Shown: one piece after another, positions 41,672 to 50,303 of the stretch
How positions within the stretch are numbered: the stretch's first letter is position 1
How the letters are laid out: every line of letters begins with the position of its first letter
From: Prevotellaceae bacterium
GTDB taxonomy: Bacteria > Bacteroidota > Bacteroidia > Bacteroidales > Bacteroidaceae
Direction: 5' to 3'
Assembly: GCA_021204865.1 (NCBI GenBank)
Contig: JAJPYQ010000058.1
Coordinates: 1-64,000, forward strand
DNA length: 64,000 bases
The notes under the pieces: model-generated
Told to the model about the DNA's origin: nothing
Databases searched by the model: none
The model's input: only the letters and a program-made list of their open reading frames with translations
Translations under genes and position numbers: made by a program

Positions 41672-42613
41672 ATGAGAAGACTGCTATGTCTTGCCGCTCT
41701 CTTGCTCGTTGGCCACAGCCTCAAGGCGCAGTACGACGCCGCCTTCACCAACTACTGGGCTTTGCAGAGCTACTTCAACCCGGCATCGAGCGGCATAGAG
41801 GGCAAGCTGGACGTGCAGGGGGTGTACAGCATGCAGCTCGTCGGCTTCGAGCACGCCCCGTCCACCATACTGGCAACGGCGGACATGCCGCTCTTCTTCA
41901 TCGGACCCCGCCATGGCGTTGGACTGGGGTTTATGAGTGACAACATCGGTCTCTTCTCGAACAAGAAGCTCTACCTCCAGTACGCCTACCACCAGCCCCT
42001 CTGGGGCGGTAGGTTGAGCATAGGGGCGAGGGTGGGCTTCCTGAACGAGACCTTCGACGGCAGCGGCGTTGACGTGGAGGACACGGGCGACCCCGCCTTC
42101 GCCACGAGCGAAGTGAGCGGCACGAGCGTGGACGTGGACGCGGGGCTGCGCTACACGTACAAGCAGAAGTGGTACGCGGGCTTCAGCACGATGCACCTGA
42201 CGGCTCCCACCATCAAGCTCGGCGACGACAAGGAGAACGAGACAAGCGTAAGCCGCCTCTACTACCTGACGGGAGGCTACACACAGAGGTTCCGCTCCCC
42301 GCAGTACGCCCTCTACACGACGGCTATCCTCCGCACGGACTTCGTCGCGTGGAGAGCGGACATCACGGCAAGGCTCGCCTACGACAGCGAGAAGCTCCAC
42401 CTCTACGCGGGGCTGTCGTACAGCCCGACGGTCTCGGTCGCCCTGCTTCTGGGCACCGTGTTCAACGGCATAAAGATAGGCTACTCCTACGAGGTGTACA
42501 CCAGCGGCGTGGGCTTGGCGAGCGGGACGCACGAGTTCGTGGTGGGCTACGAGATGGACATGGACTTGTTCAAGAAGGGGAAGAACCTGCATAAAAGCGT
42601 AAGAATACTATAA
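41672..42613 (+). CDS. porP: PorP/SprF-type outer-membrane protein of T9SS
   Basis: 313 residues from the ATG at 41672, opening a signal peptide (RRLLCLAALLLVGHSLKAQ). YDAAFTNYWALQSYFNPASSG is the usual PorP/SprF start, and alternating strands continue to the end as in a small beta-barrel. PorP-like proteins connect the PorKN ring or the secreted substrate with the outer membrane. First gene of the porPKLMN operon; 15 bp to porK. Confidence 0.92.
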   Translation: MRRLLCLAALLLVGHSLKAQYDAAFTNYWALQSYFNPASSGIEGKLDVQGVYSMQLVGFEHAPSTILATADMPLFFIGPRHGVGLGFMSDNIGLFSNKKLYLQYAYHQPLWGGRLSIGARVGFLNETFDGSGVDVEDTGDPAFATSEVSGTSVDVDAGLRYTYKQKWYAGFSTMHLTAPTIKLGDDKENETSVSRLYYLTGGYTQRFRSPQYALYTTAILRTDFVAWRADITARLAYDSEKLHLYAGLSYSPTVSVALLLGTVFNGIKIGYSYEVYTSGVGLASGTHEFVVGYEMDMDLFKKGKNLHKSVRIL

Positions 42614-42628
42614 CACAAGCAGAGATAT

Positions 42629-44077
42629 ATGAGAGTTAAACCTATATGCATCTTGACCGCCTTCATAGGCGCTTGGGCGATGGTCTCCTGCATGGGGTCG
42701 TCGTCCTCCACAGTGACGGGCGGGGAGATAACGGGAGTGAAGCGTTCAGCGTTCAGTGAGCCTTCGCCTTTCGGCATGGTGGCGGTGAAGAAAGGCTCGC
42801 TTAAGATTGGCCTCGAGGAGAGCGACTCGCTATGGGGGGCTGAGACACCCGTGAGGGAGATCTCGGTGGACGGCTTCTGGATGGACGAGATGGAGGTCTC
42901 TAACGCCAAGTACCGGCAGTTCGTCAACTGGGTGAGGGACAGCATCATCCGCGAGCGACTGGCCGACCCTGCCTACGGGGGCGACGAGACGTACAAGATA
43001 GAGGAGGACAAGGAGGGCAACCCCATCACGCCTTACCTCAATTGGAACAAGGCTATCCCCTGGAAGAAGGCGAACGAGGACGAGCAGCGAGCCATCGAGA
43101 GCCTCTACTACGTGCACCCCATAGACGGCACGATGATGATAGACGCGAGCCAACTGAACTACCGCTACGAGATATACGACTACGTGACGGCCGCGCAGCG
43201 CAAGTACAGGCTCGACCCTGAGGAGCGTGACCTCAACACCGACCACACCGTAGACCCCGGCGAGGTGATAATGATATCGAAGGACACGGCGTGGATTGAC
43301 GACGACGGGGTGATACGCCGCGAGACCATCACCCGCCCCTTGAGCGGCCCGTGGGACTTCCTGAACACGTACATCGTGAACGTCTACCCCGACACCACCT
43401 GCTGGGTGAACGACTTCCGCAACGCCGACAACGAAAGGTATATGAAGCTCTACTTCAGCAACCCCGCCTACGACGACTACCCTGTTGTGGGGGTGTCGTG
43501 GGAGCAAGCCAACGCCTTCTGTGCCTGGCGCACCAACTTCCTGCTGCGGGGGCTTGGGGGGATGGCGAAGCAGATACAGCGCTACCGCCTGCCGACCGAG
43601 GTGGAGTGGGAGTTCGCCGCCCGTGGCAAGAGCGCCTCTATGTTTCCTTGGGAGAGCGGCGAGGTGAAGAGCGACAAGGACTGCTACTATGCCAACTTCA
43701 AGCCCGACCGAGGCAACTACACCGAGGACGGCAGCCTCATCACCTCGAAGTGCGGGGCTTACAGCGCCAACAGCAACGGCCTCTACGACATGGCGGGCAA
43801 CGTGGCTGAGTGGACAAGCACCGTCTACACCGAGGCGGGCGTTGAGAGCATGAGCGACATGAACCCTGAGCTAAGCTACAACGCCGCCAAGGAAGACCCT
43901 TATAGACTTAAGAAGAAGAGCGTGAGAGGCGGCTCATGGAAAGACCCTGAGAGTATGATACGCAGCGCCTGGCGCAGTTACGAGTACCAGAACCAGCCAC
44001 GCAGCTACATAGGTTTCCGCTGCGTCCGCTCGATGGTGAACGACAACTCAAAGCAAAAGACCCAAAAGAAGAAATAA
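42629..44077 (+). CDS. porK: PorK/GldK, T9SS ring lipoprotein
   Basis: 482 residues. Lipoprotein signal ending AMVSC (Cys about 21). The rest is a formylglycine-enzyme-like (SUMF1) fold: GFWMDEMEVSNAKYRQFVNW, YPVVGVSWEQANAFCAWR, RLPTEVEWEFAARG, DMAGNVAEWTS, SVRGGSWKDP and YIGFRCVRS. PorK forms with PorN the large periplasmic ring under the outer membrane; the fold is structural here, not catalytic. Normal length for the family. Confidence 0.95.
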   Translation: MRVKPICILTAFIGAWAMVSCMGSSSSTVTGGEITGVKRSAFSEPSPFGMVAVKKGSLKIGLEESDSLWGAETPVREISVDGFWMDEMEVSNAKYRQFVNWVRDSIIRERLADPAYGGDETYKIEEDKEGNPITPYLNWNKAIPWKKANEDEQRAIESLYYVHPIDGTMMIDASQLNYRYEIYDYVTAAQRKYRLDPEERDLNTDHTVDPGEVIMISKDTAWIDDDGVIRRETITRPLSGPWDFLNTYIVNVYPDTTCWVNDFRNADNERYMKLYFSNPAYDDYPVVGVSWEQANAFCAWRTNFLLRGLGGMAKQIQRYRLPTEVEWEFAARGKSASMFPWESGEVKSDKDCYYANFKPDRGNYTEDGSLITSKCGAYSANSNGLYDMAGNVAEWTSTVYTEAGVESMSDMNPELSYNAAKEDPYRLKKKSVRGGSWKDPESMIRSAWRSYEYQNQPRSYIGFRCVRSMVNDNSKQKTQKKK

Positions 44078-44083
44078 AGAGTT

Positions 44084-45085
44084 ATGGCAACGAACAAGAA
44101 TAATCTCATCAATAGAGTACAGAAATGGATGGACACCCTGCAAGGGCAGACCTTTATGAACTATGCCTACAGCTGGGGCGCCGCGGTCGTCATCTTGGGC
44201 ACGCTGTTCAAGCTGCTCCACCTTTCGGGGGCTAACCTGATGCTTTGCGTCGGAATGGGCACTGAGGTGTTCGTGTTCATCGTCTCAGGCTTCGAACGTG
44301 TGACGGAGCGTGTCAGTGAGACAGCAACGGCTGAGAACGCTCCCTCGCTTACGCAGGAGGAGGTGGACGAGCTTGCGGCAGCAGCAGCCTCGGCAAGCTC
44401 GGGGCAGCCAATAGTGGTGCAGGGCGGAGGCGTTCCTTCCTCGGGTGTAGTGCAAGGAGGTGCTGAGGGTCAGCCCATAGTCGTGCAAGGCGGAGGCGGT
44501 GGAGCTGCCGGTGGCGGCACTATAATAATAGGTGGAGGCGGAGGCACTGGCGTTAGTGCTGGTGATATAGCAGGGGCTATACCTGCGAGCAACATAAGTC
44601 CTGAGGCGCTTGCACAGGGCGAGAGCCTCAGTGCCACTGCCGCTAACCTTGCAGCAGCGGGTCAGGCTGCCGCACAAGCACAGCTTGCCCTCAGTCAGTT
44701 GCAAGGCGGCAGTGCCATCAATCCCGCACAGATAAAGGCGACCGACCCTGCGGAGATAGAGGAGGCTGTGAAGAACTACACCGAGGAGCTGAAGGAGCTG
44801 ACCGAGGTTCTTGGCAGAGTGAAGGCGCAGGCAGCAAGGATGAGCACCGACAGCGAGGAGATGGAGAACCTGAACCGCACGCTCACGGGCATAGCCACGG
44901 TGTACGAGCTGCAGCTTAGGAACATCAGCAAGCAAGTGTCCACCATAGAGCAGATTGACGAGCAGACACGCCGCATGGCGAAGCAGATAGAGGAGCTTAA
45001 CGATGTCTACGCCCGCATGATACAGGCTCTTACCATAAATATGAAGCCCGTGGTACAGCAGGGCGGGGACTCGCAGAAGGCATAA
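44084..45085 (+). CDS. porL: PorL/GldL, T9SS motor membrane protein
   Basis: 333 residues. Two N-terminal membrane helices (YAYSWGAAVVILGTLFKLLH and LMLCVGMGTEVFVFIVSGF) with the conserved Glu in the second, the proton-path residue of the GldLM motor. The C-terminal half is a cytoplasmic coiled coil (NYTEELKELTEVLGRVKA). Between them is an unusual Gly/Ala-rich stretch (residues about 100-210) containing GQPIVVQGGG twice and GGGGGAAGGG, much longer than the linker in GldL of Flavobacterium. 7 bp after porK. Confidence 0.93.
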   Translation: MATNKNNLINRVQKWMDTLQGQTFMNYAYSWGAAVVILGTLFKLLHLSGANLMLCVGMGTEVFVFIVSGFERVTERVSETATAENAPSLTQEEVDELAAAAASASSGQPIVVQGGGVPSSGVVQGGAEGQPIVVQGGGGGAAGGGTIIIGGGGGTGVSAGDIAGAIPASNISPEALAQGESLSATAANLAAAGQAAAQAQLALSQLQGGSAINPAQIKATDPAEIEEAVKNYTEELKELTEVLGRVKAQAARMSTDSEEMENLNRTLTGIATVYELQLRNISKQVSTIEQIDEQTRRMAKQIEELNDVYARMIQALTINMKPVVQQGGDSQKA

Positions 45086-45110
45086 GACAAGGGGAACAAA
45101 AGCAACGTAA

Positions 45111-46667
45111 ATGGCAAAGTTCAGGAAGAAGAAAGTCTCGGCACGTCAGAAGATGATAAACCTGATGTACGTCGTGCTTATGGCGATGCTCGCCCTAAAC
45201 GTGAGCAGCGACGTGCTGAAAGGCTTCACCCTTGTGGCTGACAAGCTCGACCTTTCCACACAGAATGCCACGCAGATCAACGAGGGGATATACAAGAACT
45301 TCGAGGAACAGATGAAGGCGAACCCCGCCAAGGTGAAGGAGTGGTACGACAAGGCGCAGTACGTCAAGCAGATGAGCGACTCGCTCTACAACCTCGCCGA
45401 GGAGCTGAAAGTGGCCATCGTCACCAAGAGCGACGGCAAGAACGCTGACGTGCACAACATAAAGAACCAGGAAGACCTCGAGGCGTCCACCTTCGTTATG
45501 CTCTCGCCTACCCACGGAAGAGGGGCGGAGCTTTGCGCCATGATAGACAGTTATCGTGAGCGTATCACTAAGATGGTGACGGACGAGAACCAGAAGAAGA
45601 TAATAAGGAGCGACCTCAACACCAACGTACCTGCTAAGGCGAAGGCGGAGGGCAAGAACTGGCAAGAGTATATGTTCGAGAACCAGCCCACTGCCGCTGC
45701 CGTCACGCTACTGACCAAGCTGCAGAACGATGTGCGCAGCGCTGAGGGCGAGGTGCTGCACAACCTTGTCAGCTACATCGACGTGAAGGACCTGCGTGTG
45801 AACGAGATTAACGCCTACGTCGTGCCTAACTCGCAGACCATCGTGCAGGGCGGCAAGTTCTCGGCGCAGATATTCATGGCTGCCGTAGACACAACTAACC
45901 GCCCGACCATCTACATCGGCGGCAAGAAGGTGGAGAACGAGCAGGGCATCTACGAGACGATATGCAACTCCACAGGCGACTTCACCCTGCAGGGATACAT
46001 TGAGACCCTCAACGGAAGCGGGGAGAAGGTGCGCCGTGACTTCGAACAGAAGTACTCCGTCGTGCCTCCCGGTGCAACGGTCAGCGCGGACATAATGAAC
46101 GTGCTCTACGCAGGCTACGACAACCCGATGAGCGTCAGCGTGCCTGGTGTGCCCAACAACAAGCTGCATGTCTCCATGTCGGGCGGCGGCACGTTCGTGC
46201 AGAAGGGCGACGGCAAGTACATAGCCAGCCCCACCGACGTGGGAGGCGAGGCGGTCATCTCCGTCAGCGCTGAGACCGAGGGAAGGATGCAGGAGATGGG
46301 CAAGTTCACCTTCCGAGTGCGCAAGCTTCCCGACCCGACCGCCTTCATCCCCAACGGCGACGACCACTTCCTTGGCGGCAAGCTGAGCAAGCAAGTCCTT
46401 ATGGCTGCCACGAACCTCGGCGCTGCCATCGACGACGGACTGCTCAACATACCCTTCACCGTGCGTGGCTTCGAGATGGTGTTCTATGACAATATGGGTA
46501 ACGCCGTGCCTGAGGTGTCGCAAAGCTCAGCCTTCACCGACCGTCAGAAGAACATGATACGTCAGCTTGGCAGGGGCAAGCGCTTCTACATCACCAACAT
46601 AAAGGCGGTGGGACCCGACGGAGTGGAGCGTACGCTTAACGGAGCGATGGAGGTAATCGTGAACTAA
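45111..46667 (+). CDS. porM: PorM/GldM, T9SS motor stator partner
   Basis: 518 residues, the usual size. N-terminal cytoplasmic stretch KKKVSARQKMINLMYVVLMA runs into the single membrane helix. A helical periplasmic domain follows, then beta domains (VPPGATVSADIMNVLYAGYD, NPMSVSVPGVPN, SGGGTFVQKGDGKY). PorM spans the periplasm and passes the motor's rotation from PorL to the PorKN ring. Confidence 0.95.
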   Translation: MAKFRKKKVSARQKMINLMYVVLMAMLALNVSSDVLKGFTLVADKLDLSTQNATQINEGIYKNFEEQMKANPAKVKEWYDKAQYVKQMSDSLYNLAEELKVAIVTKSDGKNADVHNIKNQEDLEASTFVMLSPTHGRGAELCAMIDSYRERITKMVTDENQKKIIRSDLNTNVPAKAKAEGKNWQEYMFENQPTAAAVTLLTKLQNDVRSAEGEVLHNLVSYIDVKDLRVNEINAYVVPNSQTIVQGGKFSAQIFMAAVDTTNRPTIYIGGKKVENEQGIYETICNSTGDFTLQGYIETLNGSGEKVRRDFEQKYSVVPPGATVSADIMNVLYAGYDNPMSVSVPGVPNNKLHVSMSGGGTFVQKGDGKYIASPTDVGGEAVISVSAETEGRMQEMGKFTFRVRKLPDPTAFIPNGDDHFLGGKLSKQVLMAATNLGAAIDDGLLNIPFTVRGFEMVFYDNMGNAVPEVSQSSAFTDRQKNMIRQLGRGKRFYITNIKAVGPDGVERTLNGAMEVIVN

Positions 46668-46689
46668 CAGAAGAAAAGCAGAATAAGAT

Positions 46690-47778
46690 ATGAAGCGTTT
46701 AATCTTGATAAGCATAGTGGCTCTGCTCTCGCTTGCCGCGCAGGCTCAGCCCACAAAACGCAGGACGACAACGAGCAGCGCCGTCGCCCAGGCGGGCAAC
46801 CCGAAGGCTAAGCAGACCGTCGACAGAGCCTCGCTGCTCTTCCCCACGGGCGACGAGATGCCCTCCGACGTGGTGTGGAAGCGGGACATCTACCGTCAGC
46901 TCGACCTTGACCTCGACAAGAACGCCCCGCTCTATTATCCCGTTGAGCCTATAGGCACGCAGTGCAACCTCTTCACCTTCATCTTCCGCCTCTTCCTCAC
47001 GGGGCGTGTCGCTGCCTACAACTACAAGCTCGACGGCAACGAGTCCTTCGACGACAAGGACAAGATAACCGACGTGAAGGAGCTGCTCGACCGCTACTAC
47101 ATCTACTACGAGGAGGAAGACGGCAAGCTCACGGTGGCGGACAACGACGTGCCGAGCGCCTACGTGAAGCGTTACTACATCAAGGAGAGCTCCTACCTCG
47201 ACCAGCGGACAGGCACGTACAACACCAAGGTCACCGCCCTCTGCCCCATAATGCTTGAGAGCGACGACTTCGGCGACTCCGCCTCCCCTAAGCCTCTCTT
47301 CTGGATGAAGTACGACGACCTCGCGCCATACCTCAGCCGCCTGCCAGTCATGGCGAGCAACTACAACAACGTCACCAATATGACGGCCGACGACTACTTC
47401 CAGATGAACCACTACGAGGGCAAGATATACAAGACGAGCAACCTGCAAGGGCAGGTGCTTGCCGACTACTGCAAGACGGAGGAGGCGATGACCGAGGAGC
47501 AGAAGAAGATAGAGCAGCAGCTCACCGACTTCGAGCAGCATATATGGAGCACGCAGGTGGCCGCCGACTCGCTCGACTCCGTGGCGGTGGACGAGCAGAG
47601 CGCGAAGCAGAAGCGCAAGAAGGCTTCGGCAAGCACCGACGACGCAAGCTCTAAGTCCTCGTCGCTCAGCTCCACAAGGCGCAGCTCAGGCTCCTCGTCG
47701 GGCAGTAGGAAGAGCAAGTCCTCCTCGTCGTCCAAGAGCTCAGCCGTCACGGCAAGCGCCCGACGCACCCGCCGTTGA
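46690..47778 (+). CDS. porN: PorN/GldN, T9SS ring protein with basic Ser-rich tail
   Basis: 362 residues with a signal peptide (KRLILISIVALLSLAAQAQ). The core has the family's VVWKRDIYRQLDLDLDKNAPLYYP, LFTFIFRLFLTGRVAAYNY and MNHYEGKIYKTSNLQGQVL. The last 65 residues are unusual: Lys/Ser/Arg-rich and low complexity (for example KSKSSSSSKSS), ending RRTRR. PorN joins PorK in the ring. Last gene of the operon. Confidence 0.93.
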   Translation: MKRLILISIVALLSLAAQAQPTKRRTTTSSAVAQAGNPKAKQTVDRASLLFPTGDEMPSDVVWKRDIYRQLDLDLDKNAPLYYPVEPIGTQCNLFTFIFRLFLTGRVAAYNYKLDGNESFDDKDKITDVKELLDRYYIYYEEEDGKLTVADNDVPSAYVKRYYIKESSYLDQRTGTYNTKVTALCPIMLESDDFGDSASPKPLFWMKYDDLAPYLSRLPVMASNYNNVTNMTADDYFQMNHYEGKIYKTSNLQGQVLADYCKTEEAMTEEQKKIEQQLTDFEQHIWSTQVAADSLDSVAVDEQSAKQKRKKASASTDDASSKSSSLSSTRRSSGSSSGSRKSKSSSSSKSSAVTASARRTRR

Positions 47779-47813
47779 GGCTTGAGCGAATGCCACAACC
47801 CGACAGAACCCCC

Positions 47814-47909
47814 GAAAGGGGTCTACACCCCTTCAGTAAAAGAGGTCTACACCCCTCCGGGCAAAGAGGTGTAGACCTCTTCCGCGAAAGAGGTGTACAC
47901 CCCTTTCGC
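47814..47909. repeat. 24-bp hairpin array, GTCTACACCCC family (porN side)
   Basis: Four 24-bp units between porN and priA. Unit 1 is AAAGGGGTctacACCCCTT. Unit 3 is AAAGAGGTgtagACCTCTT: both stem arms and the loop have changed together, which keeps the pairing. A decayed unit runs to the priA start. Confidence 0.88.
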
Positions 47910-47929
47910 GACACCCTTCTACAACCCCT

Positions 47930-50146
47930 ATGGCAAGATACGCTGACGTAGTGCTGCCCTTGCCCCTTGGCGAGGCTTACACCTACGCCCTGCCCGAGCC
48001 GCTTCAACAGAAGGTGCGGGCAGGGTGCAGGCTTATAGTGCAGTTCGGCCAGAGGAAGGTGTACGCCGCCGTCGTCGTTGCCTTGAGGGACGACTGCCCC
48101 GAGGCAGGCTTCACCATAAAGGAAGCGCTTGCCCTGCTCGACGACAGCCCTGTGCTTCTGCCCGAGCAGCTGAGCCTGTGGCGCTGGATAGCCGACTACT
48201 ACCTCTGCTCCATAGGCGAGGTGTGCAAGGCGGCTCTCCCCTCGGGCATGAAGCTGGAGAGCGAGAGCGTGCTTATCCTCAACGCTGAGGGAGACACCTC
48301 CCAAAGCCTCTCGGAGGGAGAGGCGGAGGTGCTTGCCTTGCTCAGGAAGAGGAAGACCCTCAAGGTGGCTGAGCTGCAGCGTCGCTTCAGCCTAAAGGGA
48401 GTGCTGCCCTTGGTCAAGGCGTTGCTCGACAAGGGGCTCGCCTTCGTCAGGGAAGAGGTGAAGGACACCCGCCGCCCCAAGGCACGCCTTGCAGAGAGTG
48501 ATGGCATCCCCTCGGAGCCGCTGCTCCTTCCCCTTAGCGAGGCTCAGCAGCAGGTGAAGGCTGAGATAGAGAGCGTCTTCAAGGACAAGAGCGTATGCCT
48601 CCTGCACGGCGTTACGGGCAGCGGCAAGACGGAGGTCTACATCCACCTCATCAGCGACACGCTAAGGCAGGGCGGGCAGGTGCTTTACCTCCTGCCCGAG
48701 ATAGTGCTCACCGCCCAGCTCGTTGAGCGCCTTCGTCGAGTGTTCGGCACGAGGCTCGGGGTGTACCACTCCAAGTACAGCGACCGGGAGCGTGTGGAGC
48801 TATGGAAGAAGCAGCTCTCCCCTGAGCCTTACGACGTGATAGTAGGGGTGCGCTCCTCGGTGTTCCTTCCCTTCCAGCGCCTCAGGCTGCTCATCGTGGA
48901 CGAGGAGCACGAGACATCCTTCAAGCAGCAAGAGCCTGCCCCGCGCTACCACGCCCGTGACACAGCCCTCGTCCTTGCGCAGATGTACGGGGCTAAGGCA
49001 CTGCTCGGCACAGCCACGCCCTCCCTCGAGAGCTACCGCAACGCAAGGGAGGGGAAGTACGGGCTGGTGCGGCTCACTGAGCGTTACGGCCACGTGGAGA
49101 TGCCTGAGATAGTGGCTGTGAACACCGCCGAGCTCCGCCGCAGGAAGGAGATGAGGGGGCAGTTCTCACCGACTCTACTTAACGCTATGCGCAACGCCTT
49201 GGACAAGGGGGAGCAGGTCATACTCTTCCGCAACCGCCGAGGCTTCGCCCCCTCGCTCGAGTGCCACGTCTGTGGCTGGACGCCCCGCTGCCTCCGTTGC
49301 GATGTCCCTCTGACGCTCCACCGTGAGGGACAGCGCATGGTGTGCCACTACTGCGGCTCAACGTACCCCGTTCCTACCCAATGCCCTAACTGCTCGAGCC
49401 AGCAGCTCGTAAGGCTCGGCTACGGCACGGAGCGCATTGAGGAGGAGATACAGACGCTCTTCCCCGAGGCTCGTGTGGCGAGGATGGACCAGGACACCAC
49501 ACGCACACGCCGTGCGTACGAGAGCCTGCTCCGCGACTTCGAGCAAGGCAAGACCGACATCCTCGTGGGCACGCAGATGGTGGCGAAGGGACTGGACATC
49601 GAACGCGTCAGCGTCGTCGGCATCCTCGGGGCGGACACGATGCTCGCCTTCCCCGACTTCCGAGCGGCCGAGCGCGCCTTCCAGATGATGGCTCAGGTGT
49701 CGGGCAGGGCAGGCAGGCGCAGCAAGAAGGGCTTGGTCATCCTGCAGGCCAAGGACACGGGGCAGAGCGTCATAGGGCAGGTGCTGAGGGGAGACTACGA
49801 GGCGATGTACCTCGAGCAGATGGAGGAGCGGGAGGCGTTCGCCTATCCCCCCGTCGGCCGCCTCGTGTACGTCTTCATGAAGCACAAGGAGCGCGGCGTG
49901 GCCGACTTGCTCGCAGCCGAGATGGCCTCTCTGCTCAGGGCTGACTTCGCGGACAGGGTACTCGGTCCCGACACTCCGCCTGTGGGGATGGTCCGCCTCT
50001 ACCACATCCGCAAGATCGTCCTGAAGCTCGAGCGGAGCCTCCCTATGCCTGCCGTCCGCCGTCGCCTAAGGCAGCTGCAAGCCCACGTCCTCGCACAGCC
50101 GCAGTACCGCTCCGCCCAGTTCTACTACGACGTAGACCCGTACTAA
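47930..50146 (+). CDS. priA: Primosomal protein N', replication-restart helicase
   Basis: 738 residues. N-terminal DNA-binding part, then helicase with Walker A GVTGSGKTE (residues 227-235), DEEH box in LIVDEEHETSFKQQ, and GTATPSLES. Zinc ligands are present in CHVCGWTPRCLRCDVPL and CHYCGSTYPVPTQCPNC. Motifs V and VI are VGTQMVAKGLD and QVSGRAGRRSKKG. PriA reloads the replisome at stalled forks. Full length; preceded by a hairpin array rather than a recognisable promoter. Confidence 0.96.
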   Translation: MARYADVVLPLPLGEAYTYALPEPLQQKVRAGCRLIVQFGQRKVYAAVVVALRDDCPEAGFTIKEALALLDDSPVLLPEQLSLWRWIADYYLCSIGEVCKAALPSGMKLESESVLILNAEGDTSQSLSEGEAEVLALLRKRKTLKVAELQRRFSLKGVLPLVKALLDKGLAFVREEVKDTRRPKARLAESDGIPSEPLLLPLSEAQQQVKAEIESVFKDKSVCLLHGVTGSGKTEVYIHLISDTLRQGGQVLYLLPEIVLTAQLVERLRRVFGTRLGVYHSKYSDRERVELWKKQLSPEPYDVIVGVRSSVFLPFQRLRLLIVDEEHETSFKQQEPAPRYHARDTALVLAQMYGAKALLGTATPSLESYRNAREGKYGLVRLTERYGHVEMPEIVAVNTAELRRRKEMRGQFSPTLLNAMRNALDKGEQVILFRNRRGFAPSLECHVCGWTPRCLRCDVPLTLHREGQRMVCHYCGSTYPVPTQCPNCSSQQLVRLGYGTERIEEEIQTLFPEARVARMDQDTTRTRRAYESLLRDFEQGKTDILVGTQMVAKGLDIERVSVVGILGADTMLAFPDFRAAERAFQMMAQVSGRAGRRSKKGLVILQAKDTGQSVIGQVLRGDYEAMYLEQMEEREAFAYPPVGRLVYVFMKHKERGVADLLAAEMASLLRADFADRVLGPDTPPVGMVRLYHIRKIVLKLERSLPMPAVRRRLRQLQAHVLAQPQYRSAQFYYDVDPY

Positions 50147-50232
50147 TCCCCTTACCTCTTATATCATCGTCGCTGAGACTCCGTCGGACTCTCCGCGGTT
50201 CCTCGCCGCAAGTCGTCGCAGCTCCTCAACGC

Positions 50233-50266
50233 AAGAGGGCGAGACGCTTGAACGTCCCGCCCTCTT
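50233..50266. terminator. Hairpin between convergent priA and secDF
   Basis: A 14-base arm starting AAGAGGGCG (50233-50246) pairs with 50253-50266 with one mismatch, loop CTTGAA. No T-run follows, so it is either a weak bidirectional terminator or a 3' end stabiliser. Confidence 0.55.
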
Positions 50267-50303
50267 GGCTGCTATCTGATATGCTTTAGAGAGAAGCCCT
50301 GAC

